64,000 bases of DNA. Source: JAIOQJ01 sp963718635. GTDB taxonomy: Bacteria; Planctomycetota; Planctomycetia; Gemmatales; Gemmataceae. How positions within the stretch are numbered: the stretch's first letter is position 1; every line of letters starts with the position of its first letter. The notes beneath the pieces are model-generated. The model ran no database searches. It was not told where the DNA came from and saw only the letters and a program-made list of their open reading frames with translations. The DNA lies in contig OY970367.1 in NCBI GenBank assembly GCA_963718635.1, positions 4,402,001 to 4,466,000 of the forward strand, written 5' to 3'. This document shows, piece by piece, positions 7,882-16,614 of the stretch. A program made the position numbers and the translations under genes.

Positions 7882-8656
7882 CCGCGACCAGCCGCGACGC
7901 GACGGCTCTGCGCACCGGAGCGCTTACGGCGGCTAAGCGCAACGGTCGGGACGGGAGGTCTGTGCCCACTCGGTGAGAAAGCGTCACGATTAGCGCGCTT
8001 TCGAGTGAACATTCGAATAAGTTGCGAATGCTGAGGGTTTGAATGAGATTGAACGATTTGCCGAAAACCTTTGACTTCATCCAACCATCTTGTTTACGAG
8101 CGCAAAGATAGCCCTGGGGAGTCCATCGAAGAATTTCAAAAAGAGGGGGCTGTTCGCGAGCGTCCACCAACCAATACTCCTGTATACCGGCTTTCCAGTA
8201 CGCCTTCCGCAGGACGTTTTTGTCTTTGTTGACCGAACTACGGCTGATGATTTCGAGCACCATATCCGGCGAACCTTCGATTTCGGTAAATCCGCCGCGC
8301 GCTCCTTCGATAAATTCGATTTTTTTATCCGCGACCGTCTTATTGGAAAGGTATAAACCGTCGGGCTTGCCGGAGATATCGGCTTCAAAGTTATGCAGTA
8401 CGGCGCCATCCGTTAGAAAAAGACCTAAGTCGGTAATTTTAACCAGCGAACCGAGAATTCGGGCAAACTCTGTCTTCACTTGAACGTGCGAAAAGATCTG
8501 TCCCACAGTCATATCCACCCAGGTGCGGCCTTGGAGCCACCAGATTCTTCCTTGTTCGGGGAAATTGTCGGATTGCCTCCATTCGCGAAAAGAACTGATG
8601 TCGTGAACAGATTCGGGAACTGTCCATTCAGCCTCTTCGGTGGCAAATGTGGTCAT
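7814..8656 (-). CDS. Uma2 family putative endonuclease with repeat-derived C-terminal tail
   Basis: 280 residues. The PD-(D/E)XK-like Uma2 (DUF820) core covers about residues 20-215. It contains KPDGLYLSNKTVADKK (catalytic D region), SPDMVLEIISRSSVNKDK and KAYWKAGIQEYWLVDAR, which give the D...E-x-K arrangement. The family usually ends soon after this. The last 55-60 residues here are read through intergenic repeats and element copy D. Either the native stop was lost by repeat insertion or a frame error hides it. Many copies of this family occur in planctomycetes; the cellular role is unknown. Confidence 0.75.
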   Translation of the reverse strand: MTTFATEEAEWTVPESVHDISSFREWRQSDNFPEQGRIWWLQGRTWVDMTVGQIFSHVQVKTEFARILGSLVKITDLGLFLTDGAVLHNFEADISGKPDGLYLSNKTVADKKIEFIEGARGGFTEIEGSPDMVLEIISRSSVNKDKNVLRKAYWKAGIQEYWLVDAREQPPLFEILRWTPQGYLCARKQDGWMKSKVFGKSFNLIQTLSIRNLFECSLESALIVTLSHRVGTDLPSRPLRLAAVSAPVRRAVASRLVAGFPKIFSASAFWKYFQEGRWKP

Positions 8657-8723
8657 GTTGCGCCTCGTTCGGGAAGGATAGATAGGTTATTCTATGTCTG
8701 GCGTAAGTAAAACACGACTCCGA

Positions 8724-9005
8724 TTAATGGCCTGATGCGCGACACGTAAAAAACTCGGCAATATTGATCTGGCTCATCATCATCGCTTCCATCGCGCGAC
8801 GGGCTCTGCCTTGTTCTGAATTGGCGATGAGTTCTTGCAATCGTGCCGGCCTTACCTGATAGCTTTTTGACCACGCCAAACAGCTATTCGCTTTTTGATA
8901 AACGTTGTACGATATTGCGAATGGGTCTACCGTTGTTTTTCTGAATTCGCGTCCGGGTTTAGATTTTGGAGATATTTCCCTTGCGACCGTTCGATAATAT
9001 CCCAT
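8724..9005 (-). pseudogene. Remnant of a PhnB/VOC-type protein
   Basis: The C-terminal half (LAWSKSYQVRPARLQELIAN, then GRARRAMEAMMMSQINIAEF) resembles the end of PhnB-like VOC proteins, which typically read GLSWQVVP...L...KAQRVMEAMLKMxKIDIAAL. The preceding VOC fold is missing and the N-terminal 40 residues do not match the family. It is best explained as a decayed gene end. Confidence 0.5.
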
Positions 9006-9058
9006 AGTACAAGGTGAAGGTAATTTCTTAGCTGACTCGGCCTCTCTTCGTAATATTC

Positions 9059-11232
9059 ATGGCCAATGCACCCGCTTCATCCATTGATCTGATTGATCTC
9101 GTCCGCAAAAGCGGACTGGCGAACGATCGTCTGGATGGCTGGCTGCGCACAATCCCGCTTTGCCCGACCGAATTCAGACGACAGCTGCCAAGCTTGTCGA
9201 AGACGGTTTGCTGACGCCGTTTCACGCCAAGCATATGCTGACCGGCAAATATAAGGGGTTTGTGCTCGGCCAGTATAAAGTTCTGGATCAAATCGGCGCT
9301 GGCGGCATGGGAGTCGTCTTTCAGGCCGAGCATATGTCGATGAAGCGCATGGTGGCCATTAAGGTGCTGCCGGGCGACAAAGCGAACGATGAGGAATCGT
9401 TGCAGCGCTTTTATCGCGAAGCCCGCATTGTGGCGGCGCTGGATCATCCGAACGTCGTCCATGCCTACGACATCGATCAGGCGGGCGACCTGCACTTCAT
9501 GGTGATGGAGTACATTGAAGGAGAATCGCTCGAGCAGATTATTCGCCGGAAAGGTCCTCTTCCGTTGCACGAAGCAGCGGATTATATTTTGCAGTCCGCG
9601 CGAGGATTGCAACATGCACACGAGCGCGGCCTAGTGCATCGCGACATCAAGCCGGGCAATCTGCTGCTGGATAAGACGGGCGTGATTAAAGTGCTCGACA
9701 TGGGCTTAGCCCGTTTCTTCGAAGAAAGCAGCACGTTGACGACGGAGCTCTGTAGCGGTTCCGTGATCGGCACGGCCGACTACATGGCGCCCGAGCAGGC
9801 GGTGAACAGCCACGATGTCGATATCAGGGCCGACATATATAGTCTGGGCGTTACTCTTTACGCACTACTGACGGGCAAGCCGCCCTGGGCCGACGCCACC
9901 GTAACGCAGAAATTGCTTGCCCATCATATGCGCGAGCCGGTTCCAATGCACGTGACTCGGCCGGATGTGCCGCCGGAATTCGCCGAGATTGTAGGCAAGA
10001 TGATGGCGAAGCAACCCGCCAATCGCTATCAGATTCCTGCTGAAGTGGTGGATGCTTTAACGCCTTGGACGCAGCCCGTCGAGATTCCTTTGCCTTCCGA
10101 AGCCCCTACCGAAACCAGCGTCAAAACGATCATCCAGCATCGCAAGCCGACGCCTAATGCCGTCAAGCGAAAACGTTGGCTGGCGCCGGCCATCATTGCC
10201 GGCGGCCTACTGGCGATTACAATCGTTGTCGCCATTGCGGCAACGGCCGGTCGAGGCCCGGATAGCAAGACCGGCCCAAAGGATCATACACCCGTTGAGG
10301 TCGTGAAACAACCGGCGGTCAAGCCGGTGGTAACTGTCATCGATAAGCCGAAAATAGGTGAAATTGGCCAATACTTTACCAATAGCGATCAAGTCGAGCG
10401 CCTCGCTCTCTCCGGATGAGCGGCTGCTCGTTGGGGGTTGTCGTAGCGGGTATGTCAAATTTTGGGACTTTGCATCGGGCAAGCATCTGCATGAAGTTAA
10501 AGCCCATAACGGCACCGTCTGGTTCGTTGCCTTCAATGCCGACGGGAGATTGATGGCGAGTTCGGGTCAGGACGGCGTGATCAAGATATTCAATGCCGGT
10601 AATTTTAAGGAAGAGAAGAAACTCACTGGACATAAGGGGGCGGTCTGGTCGAGCGTCTTTTCGCCGGATAGCAAACAGCTCTTTTCGGGCGGAGACGACG
10701 GGATCGCCCGTATTTGGGATTTGCAATCCGGAGCGATTGTACATTCCTTTGACAAGCACGACAAAATGATCAACTGGGTCGCCTGGTCGCCGGACGCAAA
10801 AGTAGTGTACGTTGCCGGAACGGATGGCCTTTTGTGCGCTGGGATCCTCTCTCCCACGAAAAATTGTTTGAGGTGAAGGACAAACGATTTTCAATGGTGA
10901 CGATCTCGAGCGATAGCGCGTTGTTGCTGACGGCAATGGATGGATCGGTTCAGTTGTTCGACGCAAAGAAGGGCACAAAGATCCGCCCCTTCGTGGACGA
11001 CAAATTGGCCCAGCAGTGGAATGCGATGTTCAGCAAAGATGGATCACTGGCGGTCAGCTCGGGAGGGGAAAACGACGCGCGGGTATGGGACGTGCCGACG
11101 GGCACGGTCTACCACACCCTAAAGGGTCATAAGGATCGAGTTCCCGGGTGCGTTATTACAGCCGACGGTCGCCGGGTGGTTTCCGCATCGATGGATAAGA
11201 CGGTGCGGCTTTGGGCAGTGCCACCACGTTGA
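9059..11232 (+). CDS. Membrane Ser/Thr protein kinase with WD40 repeats (three frame breaks)
   Basis: A PknB-type kinase. The start is the ATG at 9059 (MANAPASSIDLIDLVRKSGL), a typical planctomycete kinase leader; the frame changes near 9150. The kinase domain has GAGGMGVVFQAEH (P-loop), VAIKVL (Lys), HRDIKPGNLLLD (catalytic loop), DMGLAR and GTADYMAPEQ. A transmembrane segment (AIIAGGLLAITIVVAIAA) precedes an outer WD40 domain with repeats such as VKFWD, RIWDL, ARVWDV and VRLWAV. Breaks near 10410 and 10840 interrupt the WD40 part. All pieces line up as one protein of about 720 residues. It probably senses an external ligand by the propeller, which is inference. Confidence 0.85.
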
Positions 11233-11453
11233 AGCAGGGATGAGCCTTGTTCCGAAATTCCTATCGCCCTTTCCGGGTGCGAATGTATCATGTTGAAATG
11301 TTGCGGCTGTCGATTATAGACTCGTTGAAGCCGGATATAATGAAATGGAACAGCGACTGCATTGGTTTGACTCCTTGAGTGACTTCTGCAGTTGCGTTGT
11401 TATCAGGCGAATCGATGTCATCGACCCGGTGACAAATCTGAAGAGGGCCTGAC

Positions 11454-12560
11454 ATGCTTGAATCCATTCCTTACGATGATGCCGACGAAGAAAATCGAGG
11501 GCAAGGCGGTGCGGCCGTTTTGCCCCGGCGTGCGGTCCATAGCGGGCATGAGACTCTTTCGGGCGAACGCTGCGTTGAAATCTTCCGGCAAATGGTGCGG
11601 ACCCGCGCCCTGGAAGAACGAACCATCAAGATGAGTAAGTCGGGCGAAGGATTTTTCTGGGTCGGCGGGCCCGGCGAAGAAGCATTCAACGTTTGTCTCG
11701 GTCTGCAAGTTCATAAAGGGCACGGTCCGGCCTTCGATTATCTCCATCTCCACTATCGTAATGCCGGCGTCATGATTGCGATGGGCATGCCGATGGTCGA
11801 TCATGCCCGGCAAATGGCGATGACTTCCACCGATCGGCATTCGCGCGGCCGTAATTTTGTCGGCCATTATGCGATGCCGGAATGGAATGTTCTACCGGTC
11901 ACCTCGGTTATCGAAGTGCAGTATGTGATGGCGCCAGGAACGGCCCTTATGCAGAAGCGGCAAGGCGGCGACGGGGTTTCCGTCGTGCTTGGCGGCGATG
12001 CGGGAACCGCTTCGGGGGACTTCTCCTCCTGCATGATCTGGAGCACCCGGCCGGGCCAGGAGCTGCCTGTCCTGATGATCGTAACCAACAATGGCTACGG
12101 CATTTCGACGCCAGCTCGCTCGCAGCATGCCGAATCGCGAATTTCCGAGCGCGGCGAAGTATTTGGCATCCCCGGCGAAACCGTCGATGGCAATGATGTC
12201 GTCGCGATCTGGCATGCCATCGAACGGGCCTTCGACTATTGTCGACAATCGCGAAGACCCTATCTGCTCGAAGCACGCGTTTCACGTTTACATGGCCATT
12301 CATCTTCCAGCGGCGCTGCTCGAATTCCCAACGAACCCGATTGTCTAAAAATGTTCGAAAAGAAGCTAGTGGCTGCGGGGATCATTCATCACGAATTGAT
12401 TGAGATGATCCATCACGAAGCACATGAAGAGGCCGACCGTGCTGTTGAGCAAGTGATGCACGAGCCGAAGCCTGGCCCCGAAGACGTCGAACGCTACACG
12501 TTTGCACCCAGTTCGGTCGATATCGCCTATCCAGACGATTATACGGGGCTGCCGCGGTGA
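11454..12560 (+). CDS. Branched-chain 2-oxo acid dehydrogenase E1 alpha subunit
   Basis: This is the TPP-dependent decarboxylase alpha chain (368 residues), acting with the beta chain and E2 encoded just downstream. It has a TPP-binding block GGDAGTASGDF ... NNGYGIST (residues about 180-222), GGPGEEAFNVCLG near the N-terminus and the segment LHGHSSSSGA with the conserved His. Similarity is closer to 2-oxoisovalerate than to pyruvate dehydrogenases. The ATG has GAGGG 8 nt upstream. A TATAAT lies at 11336-11341 without a good -35. Confidence 0.85.
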   Translation: MLESIPYDDADEENRGQGGAAVLPRRAVHSGHETLSGERCVEIFRQMVRTRALEERTIKMSKSGEGFFWVGGPGEEAFNVCLGLQVHKGHGPAFDYLHLHYRNAGVMIAMGMPMVDHARQMAMTSTDRHSRGRNFVGHYAMPEWNVLPVTSVIEVQYVMAPGTALMQKRQGGDGVSVVLGGDAGTASGDFSSCMIWSTRPGQELPVLMIVTNNGYGISTPARSQHAESRISERGEVFGIPGETVDGNDVVAIWHAIERAFDYCRQSRRPYLLEARVSRLHGHSSSSGAARIPNEPDCLKMFEKKLVAAGIIHHELIEMIHHEAHEEADRAVEQVMHEPKPGPEDVERYTFAPSSVDIAYPDDYTGLPR

Positions 12561-12610
12561 GTGTTTCTCTACGGATGAACGTCAAGACAAACGCTCGAGG
12601 AGCCGGCTCA

Positions 12611-13000
12611 ATGTGGACTAACCAAAAACTTTCGGAAACGGTTCAGGTAGCAATGCAGCGGCTGCCGGAGGATGCTGGCCTGCAAGACCTGATCGAAATG
12701 CTCGAAACATTACGAGCTGATGAAACAAGTTGTGAAGGTGGGCAAGAGCGCGTTGTTCCGGTCGATGGACTCCGCAGACGAGTTTTTCCAATAGGAAGTC
12801 CAAAAGAAATGGTCTACAACCGGCTTTGCCGGCTGTCTGACCAAGCAGCGCTTGAACAAATCCGCGACGACGTCGATGCAATGATTGCGATTCAAGCCTC
12901 AAGGGAAGACTTTCGTTGCGGCCGCGTCTATTCCCATGACCAAGTCGTCGAGATGTCAAAATCATGGATTACCAAAAAGAATGGTCAGCTGGTGCAATAA
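12611..13000 (+). CDS. Putative antitoxin of a ParE-type module
   Basis: About 129 residues from the ATG at 12611, which has GAGGAG 8 nt upstream. The N-terminal part (VQVAMQRLPEDAGLQDLIEML) and the C-terminus (GRVYSHDQVVEMSKSWITKK) have the layout of small type II antitoxins, whose ends typically read G..V.H..V...M..W. Its last 37 nt overlap the toxin gene in another frame. Function is inferred from the partner. The middle (residues 40-70) is unusual for the family. Confidence 0.6.
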   Translation: MWTNQKLSETVQVAMQRLPEDAGLQDLIEMLETLRADETSCEGGQERVVPVDGLRRRVFPIGSPKEMVYNRLCRLSDQAALEQIRDDVDAMIAIQASREDFRCGRVYSHDQVVEMSKSWITKKNGQLVQ

Positions 13001-13266
13001 GCGATCTTCAAGCGATAATCGAGTACATAGACTCTAAAAACTCTTTTGCAACTCATGGGGTTCGAGAACGAATTTTGAAAACCGTTGATTTACTCCAATC
13101 ATCGCCTCGGCTTGGCTCACTGTTCGATATCGTCGGAGGCGTAGAAATCCAAACGATTAAAGCAGGCAGTTTTCGGATTTTCCATTCGCCGAACGATGAT
13201 AAACAGTTCATCGAAGTAAAGGCCGTTCAACATATCAAGTGGGCCGACCCCGATTTCGCGGAGTGA
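12964..13266 (+). CDS. ParE/RelE superfamily toxin
   Basis: 100 residues. MDYQKEWSAGAISDLQAIIEYI is the typical ParE helix start, followed by LLQSSPRLGSL, IKAGSFRIFHS and EVKAVQHIKW. ParE family members poison gyrase and RelE members cut mRNA; which applies here is unknown. It overlaps the antitoxin by 37 nt and its stop is 3 nt before the E1 beta start, so it is embedded in the dehydrogenase operon. Confidence 0.75.
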   Translation: MDYQKEWSAGAISDLQAIIEYIDSKNSFATHGVRERILKTVDLLQSSPRLGSLFDIVGGVEIQTIKAGSFRIFHSPNDDKQFIEVKAVQHIKWADPDFAE

Positions 13267-13269
13267 ACC

Positions 13270-14328
13270 ATGGCCACTCTCGTTCAAGCCGTGCGGTTGG
13301 CTCTGCACTACGGCGAAAAGCACCTTGGCGTAACCGACATCTTCGGCGAGGATGTCGGTCCACCGCTCGGCGGGGTTTTTACCGCGACACAAGGTTTGAA
13401 AACGGCTTGGAATTCACCCCTTGATGAACGAGGCATCGTCGGCACGGCCATGGGCATCGCTTATGCCGGAGGCCGGCCGGTGTTCGAGATTCAATTCTGC
13501 GATTACGCCTTCAATATGATTGACCTGCTCAAAGTAGCCGGCAACCAGCGCTGGGCCGGTGCCGGCAACTTCGACATGCCGATTGTTATGATGACGCCGA
13601 CCGGCAGCGGTATTCGCGGCAGCATGTACCACTCACACTCTTATGAAAGTTGGGCCACCCGCATTGCCGGTTGGAAAATCGTGATGCCGAGCAATTCGCT
13701 CGATGCTTACGGACTGATGCTTTCCGCGATTGTCGATCCCAATCCGGTGATGGTGCTGTTGCCTAAAGCCTTGCTGCGTGTACGCGGTGATCGGCTCATA
13801 CCGGGCGAACCCGCCGATGAAGAAGAACTGAAAAAGCGCATTGATGCACCGCTGGGAGACCGCCGTCGCTGGGAGCCGGATTGGCCTGATGTGCAGCCCT
13901 ATTTCGTGCCGATCGGCAAGGCGGAACTTGTCCGCGAAGGAACGGCGGCTACTATCATCAGCTATGGGCGAACGCTAGCGCTCTGCACGCAGGCAGCGGA
14001 CGCGCTGCAAGAGGCGGATGGCTTGAGGTTCGATGTTCTCGACCTGCGCAGCCTGTTTCCGTACGATTGGTCGGCCATTCGCCAGAGCGTTCTGAAGACA
14101 GGCCGTGTTCTCGTAGTGAATGAAGACACCGAAGTGACCAATTTCGGGGAACATCTGCTTCGACGGATCGTAGAAGAGCATTTCTACGACCTGCTCGTGA
14201 AGCCTCGGATCATCCAAGGGAAGCACGTGCCAGGCATCGGGTTGAACCAGGTCTATGAACTAAACACGGTTCCGCAGTTGAACCAGATTCGCGAAGAGAT
14301 GCGGTCGGTTGCGATTGATCCTGCATAA
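13270..14328 (+). CDS. Branched-chain 2-oxo acid dehydrogenase E1 beta subunit
   Basis: 352 residues. The transketolase-type pyrimidine-binding domain shows FGEDVGPPLGGVF, NSPLDERGIVGTAMGIAYAG and EIQFCDYAFN. The C-terminal domain shows TIISYGRTLALC, DLRSLFPYDW and NEDTEVTNFGEHL. It pairs with the E1 alpha chain to form the decarboxylase. The start is 3 nt after the ParE stop, so its translation may be coupled to the toxin. Confidence 0.9.
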   Translation: MATLVQAVRLALHYGEKHLGVTDIFGEDVGPPLGGVFTATQGLKTAWNSPLDERGIVGTAMGIAYAGGRPVFEIQFCDYAFNMIDLLKVAGNQRWAGAGNFDMPIVMMTPTGSGIRGSMYHSHSYESWATRIAGWKIVMPSNSLDAYGLMLSAIVDPNPVMVLLPKALLRVRGDRLIPGEPADEEELKKRIDAPLGDRRRWEPDWPDVQPYFVPIGKAELVREGTAATIISYGRTLALCTQAADALQEADGLRFDVLDLRSLFPYDWSAIRQSVLKTGRVLVVNEDTEVTNFGEHLLRRIVEEHFYDLLVKPRIIQGKHVPGIGLNQVYELNTVPQLNQIREEMRSVAIDPA

Positions 14329-14387
14329 AGTATCAATCCGAAGCTAAAGAACTCAAACCGCAGTACGCTAGGCGCACAGGTCAATCC

Positions 14388-15618
14388 ATGGATTTTGCTC
14401 TCCCCGAGTTAGGCGAAGGCGTATACGAAGCCGAGCTGGTTCGTTGGCTTGTAAAGCCAGGCGATGCGGTAAAGCGAGGCCAAAGCCTGCTGGAAGTAAT
14501 GACCGATAAGGCCACAATGGAAGTGCCGGCGCCCTTTGCCGGCACGATTAGTTCGATTGTCGGTGAAGTTGGACAGCGCTTGAAAGTGGGCGATGTCGTC
14601 CTCGGCTATGCCAAGGCCGGCGACAATGGGGAGGCGCCGCCCGCCGCGATTGTCAAACGAAAAGACGCCCTGCCTGCTATAGTCGCAGCGGCAGCCCCAA
14701 TAACTGCCAACGGTCACGAAGGTGCTTCTGCGATCGCTGCTCCCTCGGTTCGACACATAGCCCGTAAACTTGGCATCGATCTAAGTAGGATCAAGGGCAG
14801 CGGCCCGGCCGGGCGACATTCTCATTGACGATTTGACCGAACAGATCAATCGCGGTTCCGCCAAGACACCTGAACGGGAACCGGTTGCGCCCATTCTCGA
14901 TTATGGAGTATCCGGCACACGTATCCGGCTGCAAGGAGTTCGGCGTAAGATTGCCGAGCATCTGGTCGATTCCAAACGACGGATCCCCCATTATTCGTAC
15001 ATCGACGAATGCGACATCACCGAGCTTGTTGCGCTTCGGGCCTCACTACGCGAGCCCTGTGCCGAGCGCGGGCTCAAACTAACATACCTCGCTTTTTTCG
15101 TCAAAGCCGCCGCTTTAGCACTCAAAGAGATCCCCATCGTCAACAGTTCACTCGACGAGGGAACGCAGGAAATTGTCTTGCACGATCACTATCACATAGG
15201 CATAGCTGTGGCCACTCCTGGCGGGCTATTTGTACCTGTCATTCACCACGCCGACCAAAAAGATATTTTCGCGATCGCGGCAGAGATAGAACGATTGAGC
15301 AACGAAGCGAGGGCAGGCCGGGTCAAATTGGACGATCTTCGCGGCGGCACGTTCACGGTTACATCAATCGGAAACATTGGCGGCCTCATTTCGACGCCGA
15401 TAATCAATCACCCCGAAGTCGCAATCATGGGCGTCGGCAAGATCGTGAAACGGCCGGTCTACGATAGCCATGGCAACATCCGTCCGGCTGAAATGGTCTA
15501 TTTGTCGTTCTCCTGCGATCATCGTGTTGTAGATGGCGCGATTGGCGCTGCATTTGGCAACGCGGTGGCCAAACGACTGCAATCGCCGGCGGCTTTGCTC
15601 CTGCCGGAAAAGCGATAG
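14388..15618 (+). CDS. Dihydrolipoyl acyltransferase E2 (one frame break)
   Basis: This is the core of the 2-oxo acid dehydrogenase complex. The lipoyl domain (residues 1-75) carries the lipoylated Lys in MTDKATMEV. An E3-binding domain follows (SVRHIARKLGIDLSRIKGSGPAGR). The frame breaks at about 14815; the next frame continues ILIDDLTEQINR. The catalytic domain ends with SFSCDHRVVDGAIGAAF, containing the active-site HxxxD. Removing one base gives the family sequence GPAGRILIDDL. Together with E1 alpha and E1 beta it forms one operon; E3 is not in the window. Confidence 0.88.
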
Positions 15619-15685
15619 TGATTTGTATGAATTGAGATTTTAGTCAAGCGTTCCATCAACGGCATTCCGATGATCGCGGAACAAT

Positions 15686-16278
15686 TCACGATTTCGATGG
15701 AACAAACCGTGAAATTGCACCTTCCAACCATGCAGTCCGCGCTTCTTCTCCGGTCGACACGGCCGACCACTCAAGGCGAATCATGTCCACGTCGATATCA
15801 TCTCGATTAGCGATCAGAAGGGTCTCGATATCAGCCAGATCTTGCGGACGGAAAGCGACCATTTTGGTGAGAATCAAACCCGCGGCAGTGGCGATCCGTA
15901 CGGAACAGCCATCTGTCCAACTCATGGATGTCGCATCATTTACGTTCGAGAGTAGAGCGGCAAAACGGGCTTTATCCAGTCGATCCAAACCGATCCAAAC
16001 CGAAATGCGGTCATATGTTCGCGCACGTATTCGCGAACGACGGAAATGATATTGATATCGAAGCCGACTTTAATCAGGTCTTCGAGTAGTGACGGCAAAA
16101 CGAGTTGTGGCACAACGAGAAGCACATCCACGTCTTGTGTGAAGCGAGGCCGGCCCCGCAGCAAGGTCGCCAATCCCCCGATAATCGAATACCGAATCGA
16201 TCTGACGGCGAACGTATCGGCCAAAAGCTCGACCGCTCGAATCAATTCGTCGCCAAGAATCTGGTGATCAGCGGCCAT
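15686..16278 (-). CDS. Nucleotidyltransferase, AbiEii/DUF6036-like (one frame break)
   Basis: About 197 residues after joining two frames at about 15945. The N-terminal part (SIRYSIIGGLATLLRGRPRFTQDVDVLLVV) has the G-G...R-x-T-x-D-x-D signature of polymerase beta-type minimal nucleotidyltransferases. The C-terminal part (LILTKMVAFRPQDLADIETLL) is the usual follow-on helix region. Such proteins are often toxins or resistance factors in two-gene modules. The 77-residue gene upstream overlaps it by 11 nt. Confidence 0.7.
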
Positions 16279-16501
16279 AACGGTTTATGAACTCCTTGAT
16301 GAGATTCATTGATCTAAATTCTTGTTCCAACGTATATTCGCGCATGAAACTTGCCTTCTGCGATTGTTGCATCATGAGTGAGCCGGCAGCAAGCAGTCCA
16401 CGAATTGAACGTAAACGATCCTCGGGCGAAAGTCTCCGAAATCGAGCGACTTCCTCGTCAACCACGTCGACTTGGGAGGGAAACTTAATCGGCAAATCCA
16501 T
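16268..16501 (-). CDS. Small partner of the nucleotidyltransferase, unknown function
   Basis: 77 residues from the ATG at 16501 (MDLPIKFPSQVDVVDEEVARF), preceded by AGAGG. It is helical and charged with no motif I recognise (SPEDRLRSIRGLLAAGSLMM). It overlaps the nucleotidyltransferase start by 11 nt, so the two form a coupled pair. An antitoxin-like role is possible from the layout alone. Confidence 0.6.
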   Translation of the reverse strand: MDLPIKFPSQVDVVDEEVARFRRLSPEDRLRSIRGLLAAGSLMMQQSQKASFMREYTLEQEFRSMNLIKEFINRYGR

Positions 16502-16551
16502 GGCAAGACCTCTAAACGACAGCAGCTTTGTAGCCAAAACGACGGCAAACG

Positions 16552-16586
16552 AAAAAGGCCTGCCGCAATGCGCGACAGGCCTTTTT
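16552..16586 (-). terminator. Rho-independent terminator after groEL
   Basis: The stem AAAAAGGCCTG...CAGGCCTTTTT, with further pairing inside, gives a strong GC hairpin flanked by A and T runs about 30 nt after the groEL stop. It could act in both directions. It separates groEL from the nucleotidyltransferase pair. Confidence 0.75.
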
Positions 16587-16614
16587 CCACCAACCACTAT
16601 CCACCAACCACTAC

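Noticed and set aside
7620..8084. 154-codon minus-strand frame
   Set aside because: It is made of intergenic repeats and the out-of-frame end of the Uma2 gene.
9028..9621. 197-codon minus-strand frame
   Set aside because: Antisense to the kinase N-terminal region; no family match.
11313..11341. Promoter with TATAAT before the E1 alpha gene
   Set aside because: The -10 is perfect, but the -35 position (ATTATA) does not match, so it is not listed as a feature.
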